Of a DNA stretch of 28,288 nt, positions 8,799-16,313 are shown piece after piece (within the stretch, counting starts at the first letter, position 1; each line of letters begins with the position of its first letter). Made by a program: the position numbers and the translations under genes. The stretch lies in contig JASLGO010000133.1 of NCBI GenBank assembly GCA_030150135.1, positions 1-28,288 of the forward strand, in the 5' to 3' direction. The stretch comes from Aquirhabdus sp. (GTDB lineage: Bacteria > Pseudomonadota > Gammaproteobacteria > Pseudomonadales > Moraxellaceae). The notes below the pieces were generated by a model that had not been told where the DNA came from, ran no database searches, and was given only the letters and a program-made list of their open reading frames with translations.

Positions 8799-8804
8799 TA
8801 TAAT
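8799..8804 (+). promoter_or_regulatory. Probable -10 element of pilT
   Basis: A perfect TATAAT hexamer 37 bases before the pilT ATG. No good -35 sits 16-18 nt upstream (best is the weak GCTTTA at 8777-8782), so the promoter may be weak or need an activator. Confidence 0.5.
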
Positions 8805-8840
8805 CTATATATTGCTAAAAATAGAAAAGGGATCAACTTC

Positions 8841-9878
8841 ATGGACATCACAGAACTACTCGCATTTTCTGCAAAAAATGGCGCATCAGACTTACACCTT
8901 TCAGCGGGTTTGCCGCCGATGATTCGCGTAGATGGTGAAATTCGTCGTATCAACCTACCTGCCATGGAACATAAAGAAGTCCATCGTCTCGTTTATGACA
9001 TCATGAACGACAAACAACGTCGTGACTATGAAGAATTCATGGAAACCGACTTCTCATTTGAAGTTCCTGGTATTGCTCGTTTTCGTGTGAACGCCTTTAA
9101 CCAGAACCGCGGTGCTGGTGCAGTATTCCGTACCATTCCATCTAAAGTACTGACGATGGATGACTTGGGAATGGGACAGGTGTTTAAAGATATTTGTGAA
9201 TTTCCACGCGGTATCGTGTTGGTCACGGGTCCAACGGGTTCGGGTAAATCAACGACTCTTGCAGCGATGATTGACTATATCAATGAGCGTCGTTTTGACC
9301 ACATCCTGACCATCGAAGACCCAATCGAGTTTGTGCATCAATCCAAAAAATGTCTCGTCAACCAGCGTGAAGTTCACCGCGATACGCACGGATTTAACGA
9401 AGCACTGCGTTCAGCACTTCGTGAAGACCCAGACATTATCCTCGTCGGTGAGATGCGCGACCTTGAAACGATTCGCTTGGCACTGACTGCGGCGGAAACA
9501 GGTCACTTGGTTTTCGGTACGCTACACACCACATCCGCTGCAAAAACCATCGACCGTGTGATCGACGTATTCCCAGCTGAAGAAAAATCAATGGTTCGTG
9601 CGATGTTATCAGAGTCACTACAAGCCGTTATTTCACAAACACTGTTGAAGAAAACAGCCGGTGGTCGTGTTGCTGCGCATGAAATCATGATCGGTATTCC
9701 AGCGATCCGAAATCTCATCCGTGAAAATAAAATTGCACAGATGTATTCTGCGATCCAAACAGGTGCTGGTTACGGCATGACGACACTTGACCAAACTTTG
9801 AAAGGTCTAGTCATGAAAGGACTTGTATCACCACAAGTCGCTAAAACCGTCGCCAACCAACCCGATTCGTTCCTGTAA
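8841..9878 (+). CDS. pilT: Type IV pilus retraction ATPase PilT
   Basis: A hexameric secretion-type ATPase that depolymerises type IV pili and drives twitching motility and DNA uptake. The protein is 345 aa, the usual length. It has Walker A GPTGSGKST (130-138), Asp box ILTIEDPIEF, Walker B DPDIILVGEMRD, His box ETGHLVFGTLHT, and the PilT-specific AIRNLIRE motif in the C-terminal part. The Shine-Dalgarno AAAAGGGA lies about 8 nt before the ATG. It is followed by pilU on the same strand after 91 bp that contain a long hairpin. Confidence 0.98.
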   Translation: MDITELLAFSAKNGASDLHLSAGLPPMIRVDGEIRRINLPAMEHKEVHRLVYDIMNDKQRRDYEEFMETDFSFEVPGIARFRVNAFNQNRGAGAVFRTIPSKVLTMDDLGMGQVFKDICEFPRGIVLVTGPTGSGKSTTLAAMIDYINERRFDHILTIEDPIEFVHQSKKCLVNQREVHRDTHGFNEALRSALREDPDIILVGEMRDLETIRLALTAAETGHLVFGTLHTTSAAKTIDRVIDVFPAEEKSMVRAMLSESLQAVISQTLLKKTAGGRVAAHEIMIGIPAIRNLIRENKIAQMYSAIQTGAGYGMTTLDQTLKGLVMKGLVSPQVAKTVANQPDSFL

Positions 9879-9889
9879 TCACGACTTTA

Positions 9890-9919
9890 ACAGCTTGATA
9901 TACACCTATATCAAGCTGT
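9890..9919 (+). promoter_or_regulatory. Perfect 13-bp hairpin between pilT and pilU
   Basis: ACAGCTTGATATA (9890-9902) and TATATCAAGCTGT (9907-9919) pair perfectly around the tetraloop CACC, 12 bases after the pilT stop. Only a short GCTTTAAAT follows, not a T-run, so it is a poor intrinsic terminator. It more likely protects the pilT mRNA end or sets the pilT:pilU ratio (inference). Confidence 0.75.
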
Positions 9920-9969
9920 GCTTTAAATACTTCAGTTATTAAGCAACACCTTTTCGGAGCAAACCTATC

Positions 9970-11091
9970 ATGGAATTTGATGACCTACTGAAGCTGATGG
10001 TCGAAAAAGGCGGTTCTGACCTATTTATCACGGCAGGCGTAGCTCCTTCGATGAAAGTGAATGGAAAGATCCTGCCCATTACCAAATCCGCATTAACTCC
10101 TCAGATTATTGAAAGTCTGGCTCACAGCGTGATGAATGACAAACAACGCAAAGAGTTTAGTGAGACCAAAGAATGTCAGTTCGCAATCGCGGATAAAGCA
10201 AATACCGCTCGTTTCCGCGTCAGTGCTTTTGTACAGCGCGATGCACCAGGTATGATTTTACGTCGTATTGAAACACACATCCCTAAGATTGAAGATCTTA
10301 AACTCCCGAAAGTCATTGAAGACCTCGCAATGACCAAACGTGGGATCATTATTTTCGTTGGTGCGACAGGTACAGGGAAATCAACCTCGCTCGCGTCCAT
10401 GATCGGTCACCGCAATCGTCACTCTCAAGGGCATATTATTACCATTGAAGATCCAATTGAATTTGTGCACCAACATGCAGGCTGTATTGTGACCCAACGC
10501 GAAGTGGGTATTGATACGGTATCATTTGATGTCGCGTTGAAGAATACACTTCGCCAAGCACCAGACGTCATCCTGATCGGTGAGATTCGTTCACGCGAAG
10601 TTATGGATTATGCGATTGCGTTTGCGGAAACAGGTCACTTGGTCCTCAGTACGCTCCACGCAAACAACGCGAACCAAGCGTTGGATCGTATTATTCACTT
10701 CTTTGAAGCAGATCGTCATAGCCAGCTCTACATGGACTTATCACTCAATCTCAAAGGAATTGTGGCTCAGCAACTTGTGCCAACGGTCGATGGCAAAGGA
10801 CGTCGTGGTTGTATTGAAGTCTTATTAAACTCTCCTTTGATTCAAGATTACATCCGTAAAGGTGAAATTCATGAAATTAAAGAAGTCATGAAACGCTCAC
10901 GCGAACTCGGTATGCAAACTTTCGATCAGGCGCTATTTGACCTGTATCAAGCAGGTGAAATCACCTACGAAAGCGCACTGCAATACTCAGACTCGCCGAA
11001 CGATCTTCGTCTACAAATCAAACTCGGCAACAATGCAGATACTCGCTATCTGGATCATGCAACCCGAGATCTTTCAATCGAAGAAATTTAA
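9970..11091 (+). CDS. pilU: PilT-dependent retraction accessory ATPase PilU
   Basis: A PilT paralogue that assists pilus retraction under load and depends on PilT. The protein is 373 aa. It has Walker A GATGTGKST (131-139), Asp box IITIEDPIEF, Walker B PDVILIGEIRS and His box ETGHLVLSTLHA. The PilT-type AIRNLIRE is replaced by SPLIQDYIRKGEIHEIKEVM, as in PilU. GGAG at 9956-9959 sits 10 nt before the ATG. It is probably co-transcribed with pilT, although the hairpin at 9890-9919 may modulate this. Its 3' end faces the NIT-ANTAR gene across a repeat-filled gap. Confidence 0.96.
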   Translation: MEFDDLLKLMVEKGGSDLFITAGVAPSMKVNGKILPITKSALTPQIIESLAHSVMNDKQRKEFSETKECQFAIADKANTARFRVSAFVQRDAPGMILRRIETHIPKIEDLKLPKVIEDLAMTKRGIIIFVGATGTGKSTSLASMIGHRNRHSQGHIITIEDPIEFVHQHAGCIVTQREVGIDTVSFDVALKNTLRQAPDVILIGEIRSREVMDYAIAFAETGHLVLSTLHANNANQALDRIIHFFEADRHSQLYMDLSLNLKGIVAQQLVPTVDGKGRRGCIEVLLNSPLIQDYIRKGEIHEIKEVMKRSRELGMQTFDQALFDLYQAGEITYESALQYSDSPNDLRLQIKLGNNADTRYLDHATRDLSIEEI

Positions 11092-11164
11092 GTGCTTGAT
11101 AAAAAGTAATCAAATCTTCCTCTTGCGAAAGCTATGTATGCGTTAATCCTTGAAATTGAAAATT

Positions 11165-11472
11165 GCTGAATGCTTTTCTCCTTCCCCTTCAAGGGGAAGG
11201 TCGGGATGGGGATGGTTTTGTAGTTAAATCAGACCCCCCCATCTCTTGCGCTAGGGCAAAGCAGTGCTTTGCTAATCCTAGCTCATCCCCTTGAAGGGAA
11301 AGACTTCAAAGCAAAAGCAATGCAAAATACGTTTCAACTGTTGATCAGGACATAGCCTTTGCGGAGCAGTGCTCCTCATCTTTTCTAAAGAGGGACTGTT
11401 CATTAAATCAAGCACCTTCATCAAATCCCCAGAAGTTCCTCCTCTTTAGAGAAAGAGGGGTTAGGGGAGATT
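11165..11472. repeat. Dispersed palindromic intergenic repeats between pilU and the NIT-ANTAR gene
   Basis: The 387-bp gap has no supported gene and is mostly palindromic repeats. A hairpin CCTTCCCCT/AGGGGAAGG is at 11180-11200, followed by TCGGGATGGGGATGG. A second inverted arm CATCCCCTTGAAGGGAAAG starts near 11283, and a CCTCTTT/AAAGAGG hairpin is at 11441-11458, followed by GGGTTAGGGGAGATTTGAC. The same words occur at 5208-5407, 22138-22410 and 25262-25315. The block abuts the end of the minus-strand gene and may act as a terminator or 3'-end structure for both convergent genes. Confidence 0.75.
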
Positions 11473-11478
11473 TGACAT

Positions 11479-12873
11479 CTACCCCCAGACTGGCGCCATG
11501 TCCACAATCATCTTTGCAATCTCGGATAAACGCTTGCCTTGATCCATGGCCATTTGCCGCAGTAATTTGTGCGCTTGATCCTCAGATAACTTACGCGTTT
11601 TCATCAGCAACACTTTTGCTTTCTCTTGCAGCTTCTTTTCTTCAATCGCAGTGCGCGCAGCCGTCAGCTCATCGTGCATTTGTTGCAAGCTATGTGCTTG
11701 ATCCTGCACGAGTTCAAATACAGAGCGCCCCAATTTAGGACCAATACCATCGGAATGATAATAATCCCGCTGTGAGGAAAGCGATTTTTTTGGCGGCTGA
11801 GATGCACTGAGAAAGACCACAAACGTATCTTCAATATGCATCGGAAGCATTTGGATCAAATCTTGTTGCTGCGTCAAAATTTGTTTGGCATCACTCACAC
11901 GTTGTAGACATAGTTGCTGCAAATGCATTTGCAAACCCAGTTCAACAGTTTTCAGATTATCGATATGTTCAGTCAAAAGCTTGAACCAACGATTACCTTG
12001 TTGTGACTCGATTTGACGTGGTGCATGACTCAGTGCCAATCGTCTTAATTTCTCGATCTCAATCATATATGTGGCGTGTGAATACTCATCATATAACGCA
12101 CGCGATGCCTCATCAGAAAACTCATGAAACAGCTCAAAGCAGCGCTCCTGACCATCCATGAGTCGTTGTAGACGTTCACATTGTTCAGTCGTGAACCGCT
12201 CAGCAGAAAACCCTGCTACGCCCACTGCACGTTCTTGACCCATTAACTCCTTGCCATGCATAAGATTAAATAGCGCGACCAAAATCCGTGCAATCGTTGG
12301 ATCAACCGCCGCATCCGCTGTTTCAAAAACTATCGACAATAACCCACTAATGATCTCACTGAATACCAAGACAACGACATCGGTCTCAATATCAAATTGA
12401 TGCACTTGTGCACGAAATAGAGGCAAACCTGCTAAAGCATGCAACGCATATGCAATTCGATTCAATAAACGGCTATTTCCTGCATGGCTCGCCATCTCAC
12501 GATGAATTCGTGTCAAAGTCGTATTAAATTGAATGACTTGCTGATCTGTTTCAAGACTATAGTTCACTAATTCATCTGTAAAATAGTGTCCTCTAGATCC
12601 CAAATATCGACTCGAAGCACCGCGTTCTTTCTGTAATGCGTGAATTAAATCACTGACCATCACCACAAGCTGACCCATATTCAGAAAATACTCAAGACTC
12701 TGAATTTCAGACTGTTTAGACGCAATCAGAAAATCTATCGCATTGAGTGATGCTGGCGTCATATTCGGAGTATCTTTACCCAAATCAGCTTCACGGAGAT
12801 AAATACTCCGTCCCCAATGGTCATGACTCATAAAATCATACGCACATTGTCTCATTTCTGAAATTTCAATCAT
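11479..12873 (-). CDS. NIT-ANTAR nitrate/nitrite-responsive transcription antiterminator (NasR-like)
   Basis: A predicted RNA-binding antiterminator of 464 aa. An all-helical NIT sensor (about residues 60-315) contains MGQLVVMVSDLIHALQKERG, very close to the start of Klebsiella NasR. R84 and R215 (in GKELMGQERA) look like two of the nitrate-binding arginines known in NasR; I could not place the third. The C-terminal ANTAR domain (about 405-460, EEKKLQEKAKVLLM then AMDQGKRLSEIA) is the RNA-binding three-helix unit, and a coiled-coil-like helix precedes it. It is longer than NasR (about 393 aa), with an extra 40-60 residues at the N-terminus and in the linker. ATG 12873 follows GAAAGAAG. No nitrate-assimilation genes are in the window. 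The divergent porin carries a matching RNA leader, which suggests a local target. Confidence 0.9.
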   Translation of the reverse strand: MIEISEMRQCAYDFMSHDHWGRSIYLREADLGKDTPNMTPASLNAIDFLIASKQSEIQSLEYFLNMGQLVVMVSDLIHALQKERGASSRYLGSRGHYFTDELVNYSLETDQQVIQFNTTLTRIHREMASHAGNSRLLNRIAYALHALAGLPLFRAQVHQFDIETDVVVLVFSEIISGLLSIVFETADAAVDPTIARILVALFNLMHGKELMGQERAVGVAGFSAERFTTEQCERLQRLMDGQERCFELFHEFSDEASRALYDEYSHATYMIEIEKLRRLALSHAPRQIESQQGNRWFKLLTEHIDNLKTVELGLQMHLQQLCLQRVSDAKQILTQQQDLIQMLPMHIEDTFVVFLSASQPPKKSLSSQRDYYHSDGIGPKLGRSVFELVQDQAHSLQQMHDELTAARTAIEEKKLQEKAKVLLMKTRKLSEDQAHKLLRQMAMDQGKRLSEIAKMIVDMAPVWG

Positions 12874-12920
12874 GCTTGTCTTCTTTCAACTAGTGCAATG
12901 TTGCCCTAAATAAACATGCA

Positions 12921-12932
12921 ATTTTGGTGCAA
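12921..12932 (+). promoter_or_regulatory. NtrC-like half-site upstream of sigma-54 promoter
   Basis: ATTTTGGTGCAA resembles the right half of the NtrC operator (TGGTGC). The left half is degenerate, so this is weak evidence alone. It lies about 110 bases upstream of the predicted start near 13040, a usual distance for NtrC enhancers. Confidence 0.35.
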
Positions 12933-13012
12933 ACTTAGCTTAGTGAAATATTCTTAAACAAATTAGAAACACCAATAGTCACAAAATCAAATATTTAACA
13001 AAATTGTAATAT

Positions 13013-13030
13013 TTGGCATGGTTTATGCAA
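13013..13030 (+). promoter_or_regulatory. Sigma-54 (RpoN) promoter of the porin gene
   Basis: TTGGCATG then four bases then ATGCAA. The invariant GG (13015-13016) and GC (13027-13028) are separated by exactly 10 nt, as sigma-54 requires. It differs from the TTGGCACG-N4-TTGCA consensus at two positions. The predicted start is about 13040, directly before the first leader hairpin at 13043. No competing sigma-70 promoter with both elements was found nearby. Confidence 0.65.
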
Positions 13031-13042
13031 AGTTTAAAACAA

Positions 13043-13146
13043 CATCCAACGGCGGATGCACACACGACATATCACTTTGCTTTCTAACTAACATGACTTA
13101 GCAAATTAGCAAAAGTGACCTAACGAAATTTGGACAAAGGCGTCCA
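13043..13146 (+). promoter_or_regulatory. ANTAR-type RNA leader with two A1/G4 hexaloop hairpins
   Basis: Hairpin P1: CATCC (13043-13047), hexaloop AACGGC (13048-13053), GGATG (13054-13058). Hairpin P2: TGGAC (13131-13135), hexaloop AAAGGC (13136-13141), GTCCA (13142-13146). Both loops have A at position 1 and G at position 4, the features recognised by ANTAR domains, and they agree at five of six positions. A 10-bp stem with one bulge (TCACTTTGCT 13072-13081 with AGCAAAAGTGA 13108-13118) folds the linker and would bring P1 and P2 together; this is longer than usual linkers. The right arm of P2 is shared with the following terminator, so the two structures exclude each other. Confidence 0.75.
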
Positions 13147-13177
13147 TATCGCATACGCGGTATGGCGCTTTTTTTTT
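13140..13177 (+). terminator. Leader attenuator (intrinsic terminator) in the porin 5' UTR
   Basis: The left arm 13140-13152 pairs with the right arm 13157-13168 as 12 bp with one bulged T, closed by an ATAC tetraloop and followed by nine T (13169-13177). It lies only 8 bases before the porin Shine-Dalgarno GGGAG (13186-13190). No plus-strand gene lies upstream for about 2 kb, so it cannot be the terminator of another gene. It can only stop the porin leader transcript or end a leader-derived small RNA. Confidence 0.9.
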
Positions 13178-13196
13178 ATGCTCTCGGGAGTTTTAT

Positions 13197-14399
13197 ATGA
13201 AAAAGTTACTTCTTACGACGTTGGTTTCAGCAATCTCTATCGGAGCTGCACACGCAGATGGACCAACACTCTATGGCAAATTCAATGTATCAGTCAGTGA
13301 TATTAAAAATGATTTGAACTCTAATCGTGACGTCTCTGTAGATTCAAATGCATCACGATTTGGGATCAAAGGTTCTGAAAAACTCACCGATAATTTAAGT
13401 GCGCTTTATTTTATCGAATGGGGCGTATCGATTGATCACAGCACCAACAATACCAACACAGATGCTGCGCCAAGCGGAACTACTACGGACTTAACTGCAC
13501 GTAATCGTTTTATTGGTTTGCAATATGATGGCGTTGGCACACTCAAAGTGGGTCGTTTAGATACCAATGTCAAAACCTTACAATATATCAATCCTGCTCA
13601 GGGCATCGACATCCTCGATGATGAAGTCAGCGGCAACTTTGATATGACACAAACCCTTGCTGGCGAAAATCGTATTGATAATGTCGTATCATTTGAATCT
13701 GCTAAATTTGATACAGGATTTGGTGCATTACAGGGCAACTTCCTCATTTCCCCTAGTGAAAAAACCGTTCAAGAAGGTTCAACCGGTAAAACTGGCTCAA
13801 CAGCAACGTCAACTTCTATCTTATTCACCAATCCTAAAGTCGGCATCTATACTGGCCTTGCTTATGACAGTAATGTCACCAGCATTTGGAATGCTGGCAG
13901 TGGCGTAGCGGGTTCAGGGACATTCTACAAAGCAACCAACATAGCTATTCCAGCCGCCTATAAACCAACCAATAACACTTTACGCTGGGTTGGTAGCGCT
14001 GATCTCGGGAAATTGGTTGGTGCAGATGGCGTAACACTGAATGCTTTGGTTCAACAAAGCAAAGTCACTAATTTGGCTGCTGGTGCGATGGCGCCAAAAG
14101 AATCAGCTTACTTACTCAGCGCAATCTACAAATTCCCAGCATCAATTCTGGATGGATTGTCCGCAAAAGTGCAGTGGCAAAGTGCAACAACATCGGACTT
14201 AGGGACAGGATTATCTGACGTAAAAATTGAGCAACTAGGTGCCGATATTGATTACACATTCAGTGCAAAAACTAAAGTCTACGGTTTCGTCGCTGAACGG
14301 ACTGTCAAAAATCCCAACAACCCCGTCACAGCAACCAATGGTTATGACCAAAACTATAAGTACACCGCTTTTGGTGTGGGGATGGAACAGAAGTTTTAA
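13197..14399 (+). CDS. General Gram-negative porin (trimeric, Neisseria/Bordetella type)
   Basis: A predicted 16-stranded outer-membrane porin of 400 aa. The signal peptide ends at AHA (18-20), and the mature start DGPTLYGKFNVSV is typical. Conserved segments are SRFGIKGSEKLTDNLSALYFIEWG and ARNRFIGLQYDGVGTLKVGR, the N-terminal strand pair of the family. The protein ends in Phe (GMEQKF) for BAM insertion. GGGAG lies 6 nt before the ATG. Expression appears to need read-through of the attenuator at 13140-13177 from a sigma-54 promoter, under the divergently encoded NIT-ANTAR protein. By that logic it would admit nitrate, nitrite or another nitrogen source (inference; the pore residues do not tell me the solute). 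Confidence 0.9.
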   Translation: MKKLLLTTLVSAISIGAAHADGPTLYGKFNVSVSDIKNDLNSNRDVSVDSNASRFGIKGSEKLTDNLSALYFIEWGVSIDHSTNNTNTDAAPSGTTTDLTARNRFIGLQYDGVGTLKVGRLDTNVKTLQYINPAQGIDILDDEVSGNFDMTQTLAGENRIDNVVSFESAKFDTGFGALQGNFLISPSEKTVQEGSTGKTGSTATSTSILFTNPKVGIYTGLAYDSNVTSIWNAGSGVAGSGTFYKATNIAIPAAYKPTNNTLRWVGSADLGKLVGADGVTLNALVQQSKVTNLAAGAMAPKESAYLLSAIYKFPASILDGLSAKVQWQSATTSDLGTGLSDVKIEQLGADIDYTFSAKTKVYGFVAERTVKNPNNPVTATNGYDQNYKYTAFGVGMEQKF

Positions 14400-14508
14400 T
14401 CTTGCAATTTTGTAAAACCAGCAGAATGCTTGCGAAATGTAAGCACTCTTAAATATGAAGAAAAATAATAGATTGAGACAATCTTAAAATAGCTCCCCAA
14501 GCTGTGCA

Positions 14509-14546
14509 CGCTGATACCAGTTAATTTGTGGTACCGGCGTTTTTTT
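14509..14546 (+). terminator. Intrinsic terminator of the porin gene
   Basis: CGCTGATACCA (14509-14519) pairs with TGGTACCGGCG (14529-14539) with one A-C mismatch and a 9-nt loop, followed by seven T. It overlaps the last bases of the convergent ATPase gene. Confidence 0.8.
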
Positions 14547-16302
14547 ACGAAAGGCCTCTTGGAATTGCATTCAGTAATTGCTTGGTATAAGCATGCTGCG
14601 GATTACGATATAACTCATCCGAGTTTGCCATTTCCACGACTTTGCCGTCTTTCATCACCATCACTTGATCGGCAATATATTTCACCACAGACAAATCATG
14701 AGAAATAAAGATATAACTCATGCCAAATTCATCTTGCAAATCTTGCAAAAGATTCAAGACTTGCGCCTGAACAGACACGTCGAGTGCTGAAACAGACTCA
14801 TCACAGATCAAGACTTCTGGCTTTAAAGTCAAGCAGCGTGCAATCGCAATCCGTTGACGTTGCCCACCCGAAAACTCATGTGGATAGCGATAGAACGCAG
14901 CGCTGGGCAAGCCTACTTTTTGTAAAAGCTGCATCGCAAATGTAGTGCGTTCTTCATCATTTTGCCCAATCTGATGGATTCTCATCGGTTCCAGTAAAAT
15001 TTGCCCTACCGTAAAACGTGGATTGAGCGACGCATAAGGATTCTGAAAAATAATCTGAATACGGCGTTTATACGCCATAAAATCGCGATGCGACATCGGC
15101 AAAATATCTTTACCCTCAAATAGTGCTTGCCCTGTAGTTGCCTGATGTAAACGCATTAGGGTCAGACCCACTGTCGTTTTACCTGAACCCGACTCGCCAA
15201 CAACACCAAGCGTCTTACCACGCGCCAATTTAAACGATACATCACTGACTGCTTGGAATTCTTTGCGTCCAAAGAAACCCTCGCGGCTATAAAAACTCTT
15301 TCCAAGATTGCGGACATCCAGAATAATTTCTTCGCTGCCTATCAGACCTCGCGGACGCTGTTTGGTATTCAAATGAGGATCTAAAGCAATCTGATCAACG
15401 TTCTCTTCTGAGTTTTCATTGATAAAATCACTAATCACTGGCAAACGCCAAGGGCGACTTTCAAGCGAAGGACGACAACGAAGTAACGCTTTGGTATATG
15501 CATCTTTCGGTGCATCCAAGATCTGACGCACATCGCCTTTCTCGCGAATTTCACCATTTCTCATCACAATCACTTGATCGGCAATTTCGCCAACCAATGC
15601 CAAATCATGAGTAATAAATAACACTGACATGCGATGCTTTTTACGCAAGGTTTCAATCAAATCAATAATCTGCTTTTGGATTGTCACATCTAATGCCGTA
15701 GTCGGTTCATCGGCAATCAATAGTTTAGGTTCACAGGCGATTGCCATCGCGATCATCACACGTTGCTGCTGCCCACCTGAAAGTTCATTCGGATAAGCAT
15801 GAATCTTTTGCTCAGGGGATGAAATCCCGACTTCTTCCAGCAATGCAATCGCGCGTGCGCGGGCACGTTTACGACTCATTTTCATATGCAGTCGCAGCAC
15901 TTCTTCAATCTGATATCCCACGGTAAATACAGGATTGAGAGAAGTCATCGGTTCCTGAAAAATCATCGCAATGTCTTTACCGCACATCTTTCTTCGTTCG
16001 GCATTGGAGAGACGCAAGACATTGCGCCCCTCAAATTCGATCAGGCTATTTGATGCAATGACCGCATTGTCTGAAGATAGCAATCCCATGATTGCTAGCG
16101 AACTTACGGACTTACCACTCCCCGACTCTCCCACCAGTGCCACAGTCGTGTTGTATGGGATATCAAAACAAATGCCTTTGACCGCATCATTCAATTTATT
16201 CTGAGCATCTCGAAAGCTGACTCGTAAGTGATGCACGCGCAGCAAAGTATCATTGCTAGAAATCTCGAAATCATCCAACTCATTGGTCACTATAGAATCC
16301 AT
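14545..16302 (-). CDS. Fused double ATPase of an oligopeptide-type ABC importer (OppD-OppF/YejF type)
   Basis: Energises the importer encoded just upstream. The 585-aa protein has two complete ABC domains. The first has Walker A GESGSGKS (58-65), signature LSGGQQQRV (174-182) and Walker B LLIADEPTTALD. The second has Walker A GESGSGKT (369-376), signature FSGGQRQRI and Walker B VLICDESVSALD. Each domain carries the QEPMTSLNP or QNPYASLNP Q-loop and the HDL switch His. A polar linker of about 40 residues joins them. The fusion replaces separate OppD and OppF. It is the last gene of a five-gene minus-strand operon, 11 bp after the permease, and its end meets the porin terminator. Confidence 0.95.
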   Translation of the reverse strand: MDSIVTNELDDFEISSNDTLLRVHHLRVSFRDAQNKLNDAVKGICFDIPYNTTVALVGESGSGKSVSSLAIMGLLSSDNAVIASNSLIEFEGRNVLRLSNAERRKMCGKDIAMIFQEPMTSLNPVFTVGYQIEEVLRLHMKMSRKRARARAIALLEEVGISSPEQKIHAYPNELSGGQQQRVMIAMAIACEPKLLIADEPTTALDVTIQKQIIDLIETLRKKHRMSVLFITHDLALVGEIADQVIVMRNGEIREKGDVRQILDAPKDAYTKALLRCRPSLESRPWRLPVISDFINENSEENVDQIALDPHLNTKQRPRGLIGSEEIILDVRNLGKSFYSREGFFGRKEFQAVSDVSFKLARGKTLGVVGESGSGKTTVGLTLMRLHQATTGQALFEGKDILPMSHRDFMAYKRRIQIIFQNPYASLNPRFTVGQILLEPMRIHQIGQNDEERTTFAMQLLQKVGLPSAAFYRYPHEFSGGQRQRIAIARCLTLKPEVLICDESVSALDVSVQAQVLNLLQDLQDEFGMSYIFISHDLSVVKYIADQVMVMKDGKVVEMANSDELYRNPQHAYTKQLLNAIPRGLS

Positions 16303-16313
16303 TTTCGCACCGC

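Noticed and set aside
13140..13177. Terminator serving a gene other than the porin
   Set aside because: The only upstream neighbour runs on the minus strand away from it, so a plus-strand terminator here can act only on the porin leader.
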